NCBI GenBank assembly: GCA_963839615.1 | Contig: CAWIVY010000001.1 | Coordinates: 62,001 to 126,000 of the forward strand | Source of the DNA: DASQMT01 sp963839615 | Lineage (GTDB): Bacteria; Actinomycetota; Thermoleophilia; Solirubrobacterales; Solirubrobacteraceae | Direction of reading: 5' to 3' | Length of the DNA stretch: 64,000 nucleotides | Program-made: the position numbers and the translations under genes | Shown: piece by piece, positions 8,921-20,606 of the stretch | Layout: every line of letters starts with the position of its first letter | Numbering within the stretch: position 1 is the first letter of the stretch | The notes under the pieces: model-generated | The model's database searches: none | Seen by the model: the letters and a program-made list of their open reading frames with translations, nothing else | Told to the model about the DNA's origin: nothing

Positions 8921-10767
8921 ATGGGAGGCCGGCTGGCGGGGGTGACGGTGATCGTGGCGCTGGCCGCTCTCGCCTTCGTGCCCAGCGCGCAGGCCCAGGA
9001 GCCCGGCGGCGCCCCGCAGCTCGACCCCGGCGCTCTGCACCGCTTCTACAACAGCGCGCGCGACCAGCACTGGGTGACGCCGACCGCGGTCTCCGCGGAC
9101 TACTCGTACGAGTTCACGCTCGGCTTCCTCGTCCCCGGCGGCGGGCCGGGGCGGCACGCGATCTACGGCTGCCTGGACGGCGTCGAGGACCACTTCCTGT
9201 CGCTCGACGGCAACTGCGAGGGCCGGATCCAGCTGGGGCGCTACGGCTACGCGTACGACTCGCCGCCCGAGCTGCCGGAGACCGTGGCGGTCTGGCGCTG
9301 CCTGCGGCCCGGGATCGGCCACTTCGCCTCCCACTCCGCGTCCTGCGAGGGCCACACGAACGAGGGCCGCCTCGGCTTCCTGCCCACGCGCGGCACCGGG
9401 CTGGTGCGCACGTACTCGCCCGGCGCGAACGTGCACTGGGTGAGCGCCGCGCCGATCCCTCCCAGCTACGACTACGAGCAGACGCTCGGCTACCTGCTCG
9501 AAGCCGGCGGCGCCGGGCGGACCGCGATCTACTCGTGCCGCGCGGGCAGCTCCGACCAGTTCCTCTCGATCGACCCTGGCTGTGAGGGCCGCGAGCCGCT
9601 CGGCCGCGAGGGCTGGGTGTACGCGACGCCGCCGGCCGCCGAGGAGACGAACCCGCTGTATCGCTGCGTGCGCCCCGGGATCGGCCACTTCGCATCGCAC
9701 GACCCGGCGTGCGAGGGCCAGAAGACCGAAGGCCTGCTCGGCCACCTGCGCCGGCGGCAATCCGCGCTGCATCAGTACGGGAGCCGCGCGTCCGGCACGA
9801 ACTGGGTCACGACCGGTGCTCCCGGGGCCGGCTTTCGCTACCAGCGCACGCTCGGGTTCCTGGTCGAGAGCGGCGGCTCGAACCTGCACCCGATCTACGG
9901 CTGCCGGAGCAACTCGGTCGACCACTACCTGAGCCTGGCCGCGGACTGCGAGGGCTTCATCTCCGAGGGCCGCGAGGGCTTCGCGTTCGACCAGCCGCCC
10001 GGCGCGGAGGAGACCGTGGCGCTGTATCGCTGCATCGACCCGGGCAGGACCCACTTCGCCTCCCTGGACCCGAACTGCGAGGGGCAGGTCAGCGAGGGGC
10101 GGCTCGGGTACGTGCGCACGGTCGAGCAGGGCCCGCCGCCGCCGCCGGCGTGCGGGCCGTCGGCCGGCGTCGTCGAGATGTCGCTGCGCGGCAAGCGCCG
10201 GCGCGTCGTGCGCTTCGGCCGCGGCGAGACGATCACCGGCCGTGTGCTCCGCGCCGGCGGCGTGCCCGCCGCCGGTGCCGACGTGCGGATCCTCGAGCTG
10301 GCGGAGCCGCTGCTCGAGATCGGCAGGACGACCGCCGGTCCGGACGGGAGCTTCAGCTTCGCGATCCCGCCGGGCTCGAACCGCTCGCTGGTCGCCGCCT
10401 TCCGCTCCGATCCCGCCGACCCGGCGCTCGCCTGCAGCCCGGCGGCCCGCCTCGCGGTGCGCGCGAAGGCGCGGCTGAGGGCGAAGCCGCGCCGGCTGCG
10501 CGCCGGCCGCGTCGTCCGCTTCCGCGGCCGCGTCCGCGGGCCGCTGCCGCCGCGCGGCAAGCTGCTCGACCTGCAGGCCTTCGACGGCGGCCACTGGCGC
10601 AAGTTCGCGACGGCGCGGACGCGCGCCAGCGGACGCTTCCGCGCCCGCTACCGCTTCAGCCGCCAGGCCCGGCCGCGCACCTACCGCTTCCGCGTGCGCG
10701 TGCCGCGCGAGGCAGGCTTCCCCTACATCCGCGGCTACTCGAACAAGGCGAAGGTGCGCGTCCGGCG

Positions 10768-10771
<4 letters not shown>
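8921..10771 (+). CDS. Secreted protein with three tandem HWV/HFAS-type repeats
   Basis: Exported protein of 616 residues. The ATG precedes a signal peptide (about 1-25, ending AQA). Three tandem repeats of about 122 residues (roughly 38-160, 161-282, 283-405) share the order: L-R/Q-Y, HWV or NWV, Y-TLG-L/FLV, IYGC, D-FLSLD, CEG, GREG, ETVALYRC, GIGHFAS, CEG, EGRLGFL. They resemble DUF5648-type repeats of secreted proteins, but that name is tentative. Each repeat has four conserved Cys, probably disulphides. A carboxypeptidase-regulatory-like domain and an Arg-rich sandwich (ending GYSNKAKVRVRR) close the protein. Function is unknown. Confidence 0.7.
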
Positions 10772-12960
<2,189 letters not shown>

Positions 12961-12970
12961 GTAGCGAGTT

Positions 12971-13270
12971 CTAACCGATCAGCTCCAGATCGAACATGAA
13001 GTGCAGTACATCCGTGCCCGCATTGCGCCAGCTGTGCCGCGTGCCGGGCGCGATCACGACCGGCTCGTGACCGCAGCCGAGCGTGCTGCGCTCGCCGTCG
13101 ACCTCGAGCTCCATCGTGCCGGAGAGCAGCTCGAGCCGCTCCTCCTCGCGCGGATGGGAGTGCGGCGGGCGCGCGGCCGTGCCCGCCGGGACCCAGAGCT
13201 CGGCGCGCAGCAGGCGGCCGTCCGTCTGCGCGGCTGTGAGGTGCCAGCGGATCCGGGGCGCGGAAGCCAT
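12971..13270 (-). CDS. Small cupin-domain protein
   Basis: A 99-residue single-domain cupin with an RPPHSHPREEERLELLSG segment (metal-binding H-x-H plus Glu) and a second motif PGTRHSWRNAG. Such proteins bind a metal and a small ligand, but substrate cannot be deduced. It lies 10 bases upstream of glgB on the same strand, so co-transcription with glgB is possible. It could act as a sugar or metabolite sensor for glucan branching; that is speculation from position only. Confidence 0.75.
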   Translation of the reverse strand: MASAPRIRWHLTAAQTDGRLLRAELWVPAGTAARPPHSHPREEERLELLSGTMELEVDGERSTLGCGHEPVVIAPGTRHSWRNAGTDVLHFMFDLELIG

Positions 13271-13363
13271 CGTGCCCTCACTGTGCCCGGCCGGCCGCGT
13301 GCCGGCATCGGGGGATCCCCGCGCTCATCCCTGACGAGGCATGAGTCGGACCTGTTCGCGAGA

Positions 13364-14704
13364 ATGCCGGCGGTGGAGCTAGTCCTCGCGACGCAGCAAC
13401 TCGATGCCCCGGGTGGCGTTCAGACCTACCTGCTGACGATCGCCCCGCAGCTCGAACGGCTGGGCCACGAGGTCACGTTGTACGCCGACGAGCTCGGGAT
13501 GATGGCCGCCCACGCCCGCGAGCACGGGCTGCGTGTCGCACGGCACGAGGACGAGCTGCCGGCGCGCTGCGACGCCGTCCTGGCCCAGGACGGCGCCACG
13601 CTGCTCGCGCTCGCCGACCGGTATCCGGACGCGTTGCGAACGCTCGTCGTCCACGGGGCCGAGTACGACCTCTGCCTCCCTGCCGCCGTGGACGGATTGG
13701 TCGCCGTCGCGATCGTCATGAACTCGGTCGTCGAACGGCGCATTCGCGCACTCGCGCACCCGCCGCAGGTGGCACGGCTGCGGCAACCGATCGATACGCA
13801 GCGCTTCCGGCCCATCGGGGTCGCGCGGGAACGGCCGGAGCGCGTCCTGCTGCTCGGGAACTACCTCGGCGACCGTGAGCTCGAGGCGATGAGTTCCGCG
13901 TGCCAGGAGGCGGGACTGGATTGGCGCCAGGTGGGCCGTCATGGCGATCTCCTCGTCGATCCGCTCACCGCGATCGCCGATGCGGACATCGTGATCGGCC
14001 AGGGACGCTCGCTGCTCGAGGCGATGGCCTGCGGCCGGGCGGCCTGGAACCACGGTCCCGCAGCCGGTGACGGTTGGGTCACGCCGGCCAGCTATCCGGC
14101 GTTCGAGGACGACGGCTTTCGCGGCCGCGCGACCCCAGAGCTCCACGGTGCGGACGCATTCGTGCAAGCGATCGGCGATTACCACGTCTCGATGGGAGAT
14201 CAGAACCGCAGGCTGGTGATGCTCCACCACAGCAGCTACACGCACGCGATCGAGCTCGTCGAGCTGATCGCGGGCCGTGTACGGGCAAGGCCGGCGCCGG
14301 ACGCTCCCTTGCGTGAGATGGCCCGGCTGGTCCGCACCCAGCACGATGCGCAGGCGCGCGTCGCCGAGATGGCCCGCGATCTGCGAGCCATGCATGAAAG
14401 GTTCGAGCTGCTGCACGCGAAGCATGACGAGCTCTGGGAGGACCACGGCTCGCTGAACCAGGAGGCAGAGCTGCTCCGGCAGGAGCGCGCGCAGGTCGCG
14501 CAGGAGCTCGACGGAGCCAAGCATGCGCTCGAGGCGGCCGAGCGCGAGCGCGACCGGGCCCGGCGCGAGCTCGACGAGTGCCGCGAATGGGCCGCGGCGC
14601 TCGAGCTGCGGCACGCGACGCTCTCCGGCAGCCGCCGCTGGCGCGCCGTGACGCTGGCCGCACAGCCGCTGGACCGCCTGCGACAGCTGCTGCGCCGGCG
14701 GTGA
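13364..14704 (+). CDS. GT-B (GT4-like) glycosyltransferase with C-terminal coiled coil
   Basis: A 446-residue protein. The N-terminus LDAPGGVQTYLLTIAPQLE is the acceptor-side opening typical of GT4 enzymes. The donor half contains ERVLLLGNYLGDRE and the phosphate-binding ADIVIGQGRSLLEAMACGR. Residues about 318-425 form a heptad-rich, Glu/Arg/Leu coiled coil, then an SRRWR motif often seen at the tail of cell-envelope glycosyltransferases. The ATG at 13364 was chosen because conservation begins right there; GTG at 13373 also fits. Six bases separate it from the Mur-ligase gene downstream, so the three genes form an operon. The sugar donor and acceptor are unknown. Confidence 0.8.
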   Translation: MPAVELVLATQQLDAPGGVQTYLLTIAPQLERLGHEVTLYADELGMMAAHAREHGLRVARHEDELPARCDAVLAQDGATLLALADRYPDALRTLVVHGAEYDLCLPAAVDGLVAVAIVMNSVVERRIRALAHPPQVARLRQPIDTQRFRPIGVARERPERVLLLGNYLGDRELEAMSSACQEAGLDWRQVGRHGDLLVDPLTAIADADIVIGQGRSLLEAMACGRAAWNHGPAAGDGWVTPASYPAFEDDGFRGRATPELHGADAFVQAIGDYHVSMGDQNRRLVMLHHSSYTHAIELVELIAGRVRARPAPDAPLREMARLVRTQHDAQARVAEMARDLRAMHERFELLHAKHDELWEDHGSLNQEAELLRQERAQVAQELDGAKHALEAAERERDRARRELDECREWAAALELRHATLSGSRRWRAVTLAAQPLDRLRQLLRRR

Positions 14705-14710
14705 ATTTCG

Positions 14711-16027
14711 ATGACCCGGCAGGCCGGCTGGATCGCCGGCGCGACCGGCGGCACCCTCATCACCACCGATCCACTTGCGATCGCCGCGGGCGACGTCTGC
14801 ACCGACACGCGCCTGCTTGCGCCCGGCGACGTCTATCTCGCCCTGCCCGGGGAGCAGGTCGAGGGGGGTCGGTTCGTCGGCGACGCGCTGGAGCGCGGAG
14901 CGGGGGGCGTGATCGCGGCGCCGGCATTCCTCGAAGGCGTGGACACAGGCACCGCCTTCGCGGTAGCGGTGCAGGATCCGCAAGCCGCGCTCCGCGAGCT
15001 GGCCCACGCCTGGCGTGTCGAGCTGGACTGCCGTTTCGCGATCGGGGTGACGGGCGCGGCGGGTAAGACGACGACGAAGGATCTTCTTACCGCGATGCTG
15101 CGCCCGCTGATGCCCGTCCACTCGACGCGACACGGCTTCAACACGCACCAGGGGGTGGCCGCGACGCTGGCCGCCGCGCCGGTGGGGACGCGCGCGCTCG
15201 TCGTGGAGGTCGCGATGAGACGGCGCGGGGACATCGCGACCAAGGCGGCCATGCTGCGACCGACCGCAGGATTGATCACCAACGTCGGCCCTGAGCACCT
15301 GGAGACCGCGGGGACCGTTGCCGACGTCGCGCGCAACAAGGCAGAGCTGCTGGAGGCGCTGCCACCCGGCGCACCCTGCGTGATCCCGGCGGAGGAGCCG
15401 CTGCTCGAGCGGCACGTTCGCTCGGATCTGCGCACGGTGCGTCATGGCGACGGTGGCGACGTCTTCCTGAAGTCGTTCCGCGACGGCATCGCGGAGATGG
15501 ATTGCCGCGGCGAAACGCTCCGGCTACACGCCGGGCTCGATCAGCCGCACAACCTGGAGAACGTCGTCGCGGCCACCGCGATGGCGTGGGCCCTCGGTAT
15601 CCGGCCGCAGGGGCGCCTGGATGCCTCCTTCACACCCCTTCGCTGGCAGCTCGAGCGCATCGGAGCGGTGGAGGTCATCCTCGACTGCGCCAAGACGAGC
15701 CCGCTGGCTCTCAGGCGCGCCCTCGAGACCTTCGCGGCGGAACCAGCGGAAGGGCGCCGCATCGCCGTCCTCGGGGAGTTGCCCGAGCTCGGCGAGCACG
15801 CGGCGTTCTACCACGCAGAAGCCGGCCGGCAGCTCCGCCGCGTGGTCGACGTGCTGATCACCGTCGGCGAGCCCGCAAGGGCATTTCTGACCGGCTATGC
15901 GGGCGAGCACTACGCGGTCGCGTCCCCTGCGGAGGCCAGGGCGCTGCTGTATGCCATGGGCGCCCAGGGCGACCGCGCGCTCGTCAAGGGCCGCCAACGA
16001 GACAAGCTGGAGCGGATCCTCGCATGA
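14711..16027 (+). CDS. MurF-like amide ligase, divergent
   Basis: A 438-residue Mur-ligase-family protein with MurF domain order. The N-terminal domain has TDTRLLAPGDVYLALPGE (canonical MurF: DSR-pG-F-al-Ge). Next come the P-loop VTGAAGKTTTK (about 113-123), FNTHQG (143-148) and ITNVGPEHLE (189-198). In the C-terminal domain the canonical DSYNANP motif is replaced by DCAKTSP (325-331), and the ending VKGRQRDKLERI replaces KGSR. These substitutions argue against the housekeeping UDP-MurNAc-tripeptide:D-Ala-D-Ala ligase. It probably joins an amino acid or peptide to a sugar nucleotide or glycan acid using ATP. It is followed by an overlapping second ligase (ATGA). Confidence 0.8.
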   Translation: MTRQAGWIAGATGGTLITTDPLAIAAGDVCTDTRLLAPGDVYLALPGEQVEGGRFVGDALERGAGGVIAAPAFLEGVDTGTAFAVAVQDPQAALRELAHAWRVELDCRFAIGVTGAAGKTTTKDLLTAMLRPLMPVHSTRHGFNTHQGVAATLAAAPVGTRALVVEVAMRRRGDIATKAAMLRPTAGLITNVGPEHLETAGTVADVARNKAELLEALPPGAPCVIPAEEPLLERHVRSDLRTVRHGDGGDVFLKSFRDGIAEMDCRGETLRLHAGLDQPHNLENVVAATAMAWALGIRPQGRLDASFTPLRWQLERIGAVEVILDCAKTSPLALRRALETFAAEPAEGRRIAVLGELPELGEHAAFYHAEAGRQLRRVVDVLITVGEPARAFLTGYAGEHYAVASPAEARALLYAMGAQGDRALVKGRQRDKLERILA

Positions 16028-17475
16028 GCGGGCCGACTCCCGAGGGGCCGTATCTCGTGCTCGGCTGCGGACGAGCGGGTCTCGCCGCCGCCGAGGCGCT
16101 GGCCGGCATCGGCGATCCTCCCGGTGTCACGGTGTGGGACGCATTCGACGGGTCCGCGAACCGCGCGCGCAGCGCCCGGCTGACAGCGGCAGGTGTGAGC
16201 GTCGAGCTCGGCGCGTGGCAACCTCGGCTCCTGCAGCGGGTGAGTCCGCGGATCGTGATCAAGAGCCCCGGGGTGCCTGCCGACGCCGTGCCGGTTCGAG
16301 ACAGCCTGCGACTCGGCATCCCGGTGATCGACGAGCTCGACCTCGGCGGCCGGCTCTCGCGGCGGCAACTGGTCGCGGTCACGGGCACGGACGGCAAGTC
16401 GACCGTCTGCTCGCTGCTCGCGTCCGCGCTCGGCAACGGCACGCCCGTCGCGGGCAACACCGAGTTCGGCGTTCCGCTCAGCGCCCTGCCGAGAACCGGC
16501 GGACCCGCGGTGGTGGAGGTGTCCAGCTACCAGCTGGAGTTCAGCTTCGAGCCCTTCGCGGCACTGGCCGTCCTGACCAACCTCACGCGCGAGCATCTCC
16601 ACCGTCACGGGACGATGGACGCGTACGCGGCGATCAAGCGGCGACTGTTCCTCCTCGGTGACCGGAACGTGCCCAGAGCGGTTCTCAACGTCGACTCCGA
16701 AGCCGGCCGGTCATTCGCGCGCCGGCTCACGGCCGCCGGCAGCCAGGTCGCCACCTTCGGTGCGGAGCGCGACGCCGATTATCGAATCCTCGAGTCGACC
16801 TGGGGCCACACGACGGCGCGCACGCGCGTCGGGACGGCTGACGGCGAGCTCGTGGTCGATTCGCGGCTTCCGGGTCGCCACAACGCCGACAACGTGACCG
16901 CGGCGCTCGCGGCATCCGACCTGCTCGGCCTCCCGCGCGCCCCCACGCTCGCGGCGATCGCCGCCGCGGACGGCGTACCGGGTCGCTGGGACCACGTCGA
17001 AGCCGGCCAGCCCTTCCGCGTGATCGTCGACTTCGCGCACACCGAGGCCGGCCTCGGGAGCGTGCTGAGAACCGCCCGCAGCGTGGCTGATCGCGAAGGG
17101 GGACGCATCCATCTCGTGCTCTCGGCGGGTGGCGGAACCGACCCGTCGAAGCGCGGCATGTTCGGACGGCTCGCAGGCCAGTTCGCCGACCGGGCGGTGA
17201 TCACCGAGGGAAACGGCCGCGGCGAGCCGAGGGAGACGGTGATCGCCGCGATCATCGGCGGAGCCCGATCGGGTGACACCGACCTCGAGGCGATCCCCGA
17301 CCGTCGCGAGGCGATCCGCTCAGCGCTCGCAGGCGCATCGCCCGGCGATCTCGTGCTGATCGCGGGCCGGGGCGCCACGCCGCGGCTGCTCACCCACACC
17401 TCCGGGGAGGGTCGCGAGTTCGACGACCGCACCGTCGTCCGCGAAGAGCTCTTGGCGCTCGGTTTCGGGGTCTGA
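16024..17475 (+). CDS. Mur ligase with MurD-like N-terminus and MurE-like C-terminus
   Basis: A 483-residue cytoplasmic ATP-dependent amino-acid ligase. Residues 10-105 form a MurD-type Rossmann domain (LVLGCGRAGLAAAEAL; IKSPGVP). The centre is MurD-like: P-loop TGTDGKST (120-127), VEVSSYQLE (164-172) and LTNLTREHLHRHGTMDAY. The last third is instead MurE-like: GRWDHVEAGQPFRVIVDFAHT (320-340), GGTDPSKRGMFGRLA, PDRREAI, LIAGRG and FDDRTVVREEL. The MurE specificity motif DNPR is replaced by GNGR (396-399), so the amino acid added is probably not meso-DAP or Lys. The start overlaps the preceding ligase stop by four bases. Confidence 0.8.
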   Translation: MSGPTPEGPYLVLGCGRAGLAAAEALAGIGDPPGVTVWDAFDGSANRARSARLTAAGVSVELGAWQPRLLQRVSPRIVIKSPGVPADAVPVRDSLRLGIPVIDELDLGGRLSRRQLVAVTGTDGKSTVCSLLASALGNGTPVAGNTEFGVPLSALPRTGGPAVVEVSSYQLEFSFEPFAALAVLTNLTREHLHRHGTMDAYAAIKRRLFLLGDRNVPRAVLNVDSEAGRSFARRLTAAGSQVATFGAERDADYRILESTWGHTTARTRVGTADGELVVDSRLPGRHNADNVTAALAASDLLGLPRAPTLAAIAAADGVPGRWDHVEAGQPFRVIVDFAHTEAGLGSVLRTARSVADREGGRIHLVLSAGGGTDPSKRGMFGRLAGQFADRAVITEGNGRGEPRETVIAAIIGGARSGDTDLEAIPDRREAIRSALAGASPGDLVLIAGRGATPRLLTHTSGEGREFDDRTVVREELLALGFGV

Positions 17476-17485
17476 GGAGCCCGGC

Positions 17486-18883
17486 CTACGACTCGGCCGT
17501 CTCGTCCTCGTTGAGCAGCCGTTCGATGCCGGCGACCGGGATGCCGATCCAGTCGGGCCGGTTGTTGAGCTCGTAGCGCAGCTCGTAGACGGCCTTCTCG
17601 AGCTCGAAGACCGACAGCAGCCTGGCGATGGCGTCCTGGCCGGGCGGGAGCAGGAACGAGTCGACGGTCTCGAAGTAGCCGTCGAGGAAGGCCTCGCGCA
17701 CGCGCTCCTCCCAGCCCGCCGGCGCGGGCGTCCCGTGCTGCTGCTCGGCCGCCGACGCGGCGTACGCGAACGAGCGCAGCATCCCGGCGACGTCGCGCAG
17801 CGGCGAGCGCTTGCGCCGGCGCTCGGGCAGCGGCCGCGCCGGCTCGCCCTCGAAGTCGAGGATCACCCAGCCGCGGTCGGTGAGCATGGTCTGGCCGAGG
17901 TGATAGTCGCCGTGCGTGCGGATCAGGCGCCCGCCGGTGCCGATGTGCGACAGCGCCTGGAGCCGCTCGCGCACGTCGAGGCCGCGGCCGGCGAGCGGGC
18001 CGAGCGCGGGGTCGTCGGGATCGAGGTCGACGAACATGCGCTCGATCTCCTCGTCGACGGTGGCTGTGAGCAGCGAGAGGTTCTCCGTGCTCGGCTCCTC
18101 GGGCGCGAAGTCCGGATCCGCCGGCTCCGAGCCGAGGCACGAGTGCAGCCGGCCGGTCACCGTGCCGAGGTCGCGTGCGCGCGGCACGAACCCCTCGAGG
18201 TCGGCCAGGCACAGGCCCCAGCCGTCCTGCGCCCCGTGCAGGTACTCCTGCAGCGTGCCGAGGGTCGCGTCGACGAGCCGGCCGGCGTACTCGTACCAGC
18301 CCGCGAGCGGCGCGATGTGCTCGAACCCGCGCGCGGAGAGGAAGCGCAGCAGCTCGAGCTCGGGGTTGACGCCCGGCTCCAGCCGGCGGAAGACCTTGAG
18401 GATCAGCTCATCGCCGAAGACGACCGACGAGTTGGACTGCTCGACGCCGACCGGCCGCACGTCGACGGTGCCGCCGAAGCCCGCGGCGGCGCTCTCGGCC
18501 CAGCGGAAGCGGACGCTTCCGTGCTCGGCCGCGACCTCGGCGGAGCCGCGGATCCGGTGCAGCAGCTCGCGCCCGTGCGCCGGGTCGGCGAGCGCGTCGT
18601 ACACCGTCCAGCCCTCGACGTCGGCGATCGCCCGGTCGGCCCAGCGCTCCGCCGCGGGCCGCAGGCCGAGCGGCACCTGGTAGAGCTCGTGCGTGCCGGT
18701 CTGGAAGCGCGCCTCGACAAGCGCGAGCACCAGCTGCGGCGACTCCTCGCGCAGCGTGACCGCGTCGAGCACGTTGAGCTGCCCGACCTCGCGCGCCTTC
18801 GACGCGAACCAGCGCTGCTCGAGCACCCATTCGTGCAGCCGCTCCTCGGGCAGCGCGGCGACGATGCGGGCGGCTTCACTCAT
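17486..18883 (-). CDS. mak: Maltokinase (Mak/Pep2)
   Basis: Phosphorylates maltose with ATP to maltose 1-phosphate, the substrate of GlgE. The 465-residue protein has the maltokinase N-lobe cap (WVLEQRWFASKAREV). The aminoglycoside-phosphotransferase-like core carries RTHGDYHLGQ (catalytic Asp) and ILDFEGEPARPLPERRRK (metal-binding Asp), and the C-terminus YELRYELNNRPDWIGIPVAGI is characteristic. ATG at 18883 was chosen, giving an eight-base overlap with the treS end; the frame is open 14 codons further upstream. In many actinobacteria mak is fused to or next to treS, as here. It is the third gene of glgE-treS-mak. Confidence 0.94.
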   Translation of the reverse strand: MSEAARIVAALPEERLHEWVLEQRWFASKAREVGQLNVLDAVTLREESPQLVLALVEARFQTGTHELYQVPLGLRPAAERWADRAIADVEGWTVYDALADPAHGRELLHRIRGSAEVAAEHGSVRFRWAESAAAGFGGTVDVRPVGVEQSNSSVVFGDELILKVFRRLEPGVNPELELLRFLSARGFEHIAPLAGWYEYAGRLVDATLGTLQEYLHGAQDGWGLCLADLEGFVPRARDLGTVTGRLHSCLGSEPADPDFAPEEPSTENLSLLTATVDEEIERMFVDLDPDDPALGPLAGRGLDVRERLQALSHIGTGGRLIRTHGDYHLGQTMLTDRGWVILDFEGEPARPLPERRRKRSPLRDVAGMLRSFAYAASAAEQQHGTPAPAGWEERVREAFLDGYFETVDSFLLPPGQDAIARLLSVFELEKAVYELRYELNNRPDWIGIPVAGIERLLNEDETAES

Positions 18884-20588
18884 CCTCGGGCGCGTCCTCG
18901 ACGAGCTGGAACCAATAGAAGCCACGCGGCGCGAGCGTCAGCAGGTACGGCCACTGGCCGACCGCCGGGAAGCGCGAGCGCCCGAATATCTCCTCGGGAT
19001 GGCGGCCCTCGAACGCCGACAGGTCGAGCTCCACCGCCTGGGCCGAGCGCGCGAGGTTGTGCACGCAGAGCATCACGTCGTCCTCGTAGCGCCGCACGTG
19101 GGCGAAGATCCGCGGGTTGCTCGGCTCGAGCGGCTCGAACGTGCCGAAGCCGAACACGGGGTGCTCCTTGCGCAGCGCGATGAAGCGCCGCAGCCAGCGC
19201 AACAGGCTGGTCGGCGTGCGCAGCTGCGCCTCGACGTTGACCGCCTGGTAGCCGTACACGGGATCCATCAGCGGCGGTGCGTAGAGCTGCGCGAAGTCGG
19301 CGCGCGAGAAGCCGCCGTTGCGGTCGCCCGTCCACTGCATCGGCGTGCGCACCCCGTCGCGGTCGCCGAGGTAGACGTTGTCCCCCATCGCGATCTCGTC
19401 GCCGTAGTAGAGCACCGGCGACCCGGGCAGCGAGAACAGGATCGCGTGCATCAGCTCGACCTCGTCGCGGCCGTTGTCGAGCAGCGGGGCGAGGCGGCGG
19501 CGGATGCCGACGTTGATCTTCATCCGCGGGTCCTTCGCGTACTCCGTGTACATGTAGTCGCGTTCCTCGTCCGTGACCATCTCGAGCGTCAGCTCGTCGT
19601 GGTTGCGCAGGAACAGGCCCCACTGGCAGTTGTCGGGGATCGCGGGCGTCTGGGCGAGGATCTCGTACATCGGCTTGGCCTCCTCCCGGCGCACGCTCAT
19701 GAACATCCGCGGCATCACGGGGAAGTGGAAGCACATCTGGCACTCGTCGCCGTCGCCGTAGTAGTCGACGACGTCCGTCGGCCACTGGTTGGCCTCAGCC
19801 AGCAGCACGCGGTCGGGGTAGTTGGCGTCGATCTCGGCGCGCACGCGCTTGAGGTAGGCGTGCGTCTCGGGCAGGTTCTCGCAGATCGTGCCGTCGCGCT
19901 CGAACAGGTACGGGACCGCGTCGAGGCGGACGCCGTCCAGCCCGAGGTCGAGCCAGAACCGCATCACCTCGAGCATCGCGTCCTGGACCTCGGGGTTGTC
20001 GAAGTTCAGGTCGGGCTGGTGGGAGAAGAAGCGGTGCCAGAAGTACGCGCCGGCCTGGTCGTCCCAGGTCCAGTTCGACGTCTCGGTGTCGGTGAAGATG
20101 ATCCGCGCGTCCTCGTACTTGTGCACCGTGTCGGACCACACGTACCAGTCGCGCTTGGGATCGTCGGGGCTCGAGCGCGACTCCTGGAACCACGGGTGCT
20201 CGGACGAGGTGTGGTTCAGCACGAGGTCGGCGATCACGCGGATGCCGCGCTGGTGCGCCTGCTCGATGAAGTCGCGCACGTCCTCGACGACGCCGTAGTC
20301 GGGATGGATCTGGAAGTAGTCGGAGATGTCGTAGCCGCCGTCGCGCAGCGGCGACTTGTAGAACGGCAGCAGCCAGATGCAGTCGACCCCGAGCCACTGC
20401 AGGTAGTCGAGCTTCTCCGTCAGGCCGCGGAAGTCGCCCGACCCGTCGCCGTTGCCGTCGAAGAAGCCGCGCAGGTGGATCTCGTAGAAGACCGCGGTCT
20501 TGAACCACAGCGGCTGGGCCTCGAACCAGCGTCCGGGGTCGCTCACGAGTGGTTTCTCCTGTGAGTCATGCCGATCCAAGGACGTCAT
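18876..20588 (-). CDS. treS: Trehalose synthase/maltose isomerase TreS
   Basis: Interconverts trehalose and maltose by intramolecular transglucosylation (GH13 subfamily 16). The barrel begins at TAVFYEIHLRGFFDGNGDG. LDGVRLDAVPYLFERDGT has the nucleophile Asp, VLLAEANQWP the acid/base Glu, and LFLRNHDELTLEMVTDEERD the third Asp. At 570 residues it is the stand-alone form without a fused kinase. The ATG lies 18 bases after the glgE stop; an internal GTG about 15 codons in would also leave the fold whole. With Mak and GlgE it channels trehalose to glucan. Confidence 0.96.
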   Translation of the reverse strand: MTSLDRHDSQEKPLVSDPGRWFEAQPLWFKTAVFYEIHLRGFFDGNGDGSGDFRGLTEKLDYLQWLGVDCIWLLPFYKSPLRDGGYDISDYFQIHPDYGVVEDVRDFIEQAHQRGIRVIADLVLNHTSSEHPWFQESRSSPDDPKRDWYVWSDTVHKYEDARIIFTDTETSNWTWDDQAGAYFWHRFFSHQPDLNFDNPEVQDAMLEVMRFWLDLGLDGVRLDAVPYLFERDGTICENLPETHAYLKRVRAEIDANYPDRVLLAEANQWPTDVVDYYGDGDECQMCFHFPVMPRMFMSVRREEAKPMYEILAQTPAIPDNCQWGLFLRNHDELTLEMVTDEERDYMYTEYAKDPRMKINVGIRRRLAPLLDNGRDEVELMHAILFSLPGSPVLYYGDEIAMGDNVYLGDRDGVRTPMQWTGDRNGGFSRADFAQLYAPPLMDPVYGYQAVNVEAQLRTPTSLLRWLRRFIALRKEHPVFGFGTFEPLEPSNPRIFAHVRRYEDDVMLCVHNLARSAQAVELDLSAFEGRHPEEIFGRSRFPAVGQWPYLLTLAPRGFYWFQLVEDAPEDE

Positions 20589-20606
20589 GGCTTGCAGGAG
20601 AGACCA

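Noticed and set aside
13291..13320. GGGGATCCCC and nearby CCGGCCGG palindromes before the glycosyltransferase gene
   Set aside because: Short palindromes of G and C are expected by chance at this base composition and have no partner copies.
14711..17475. Housekeeping murF and murD
   Set aside because: Key motifs (DSYNANP, KGSR, DNPR) are replaced, the second gene mixes MurD and MurE parts, and no other division-cluster gene (mraY, ftsW, murG) is adjacent.
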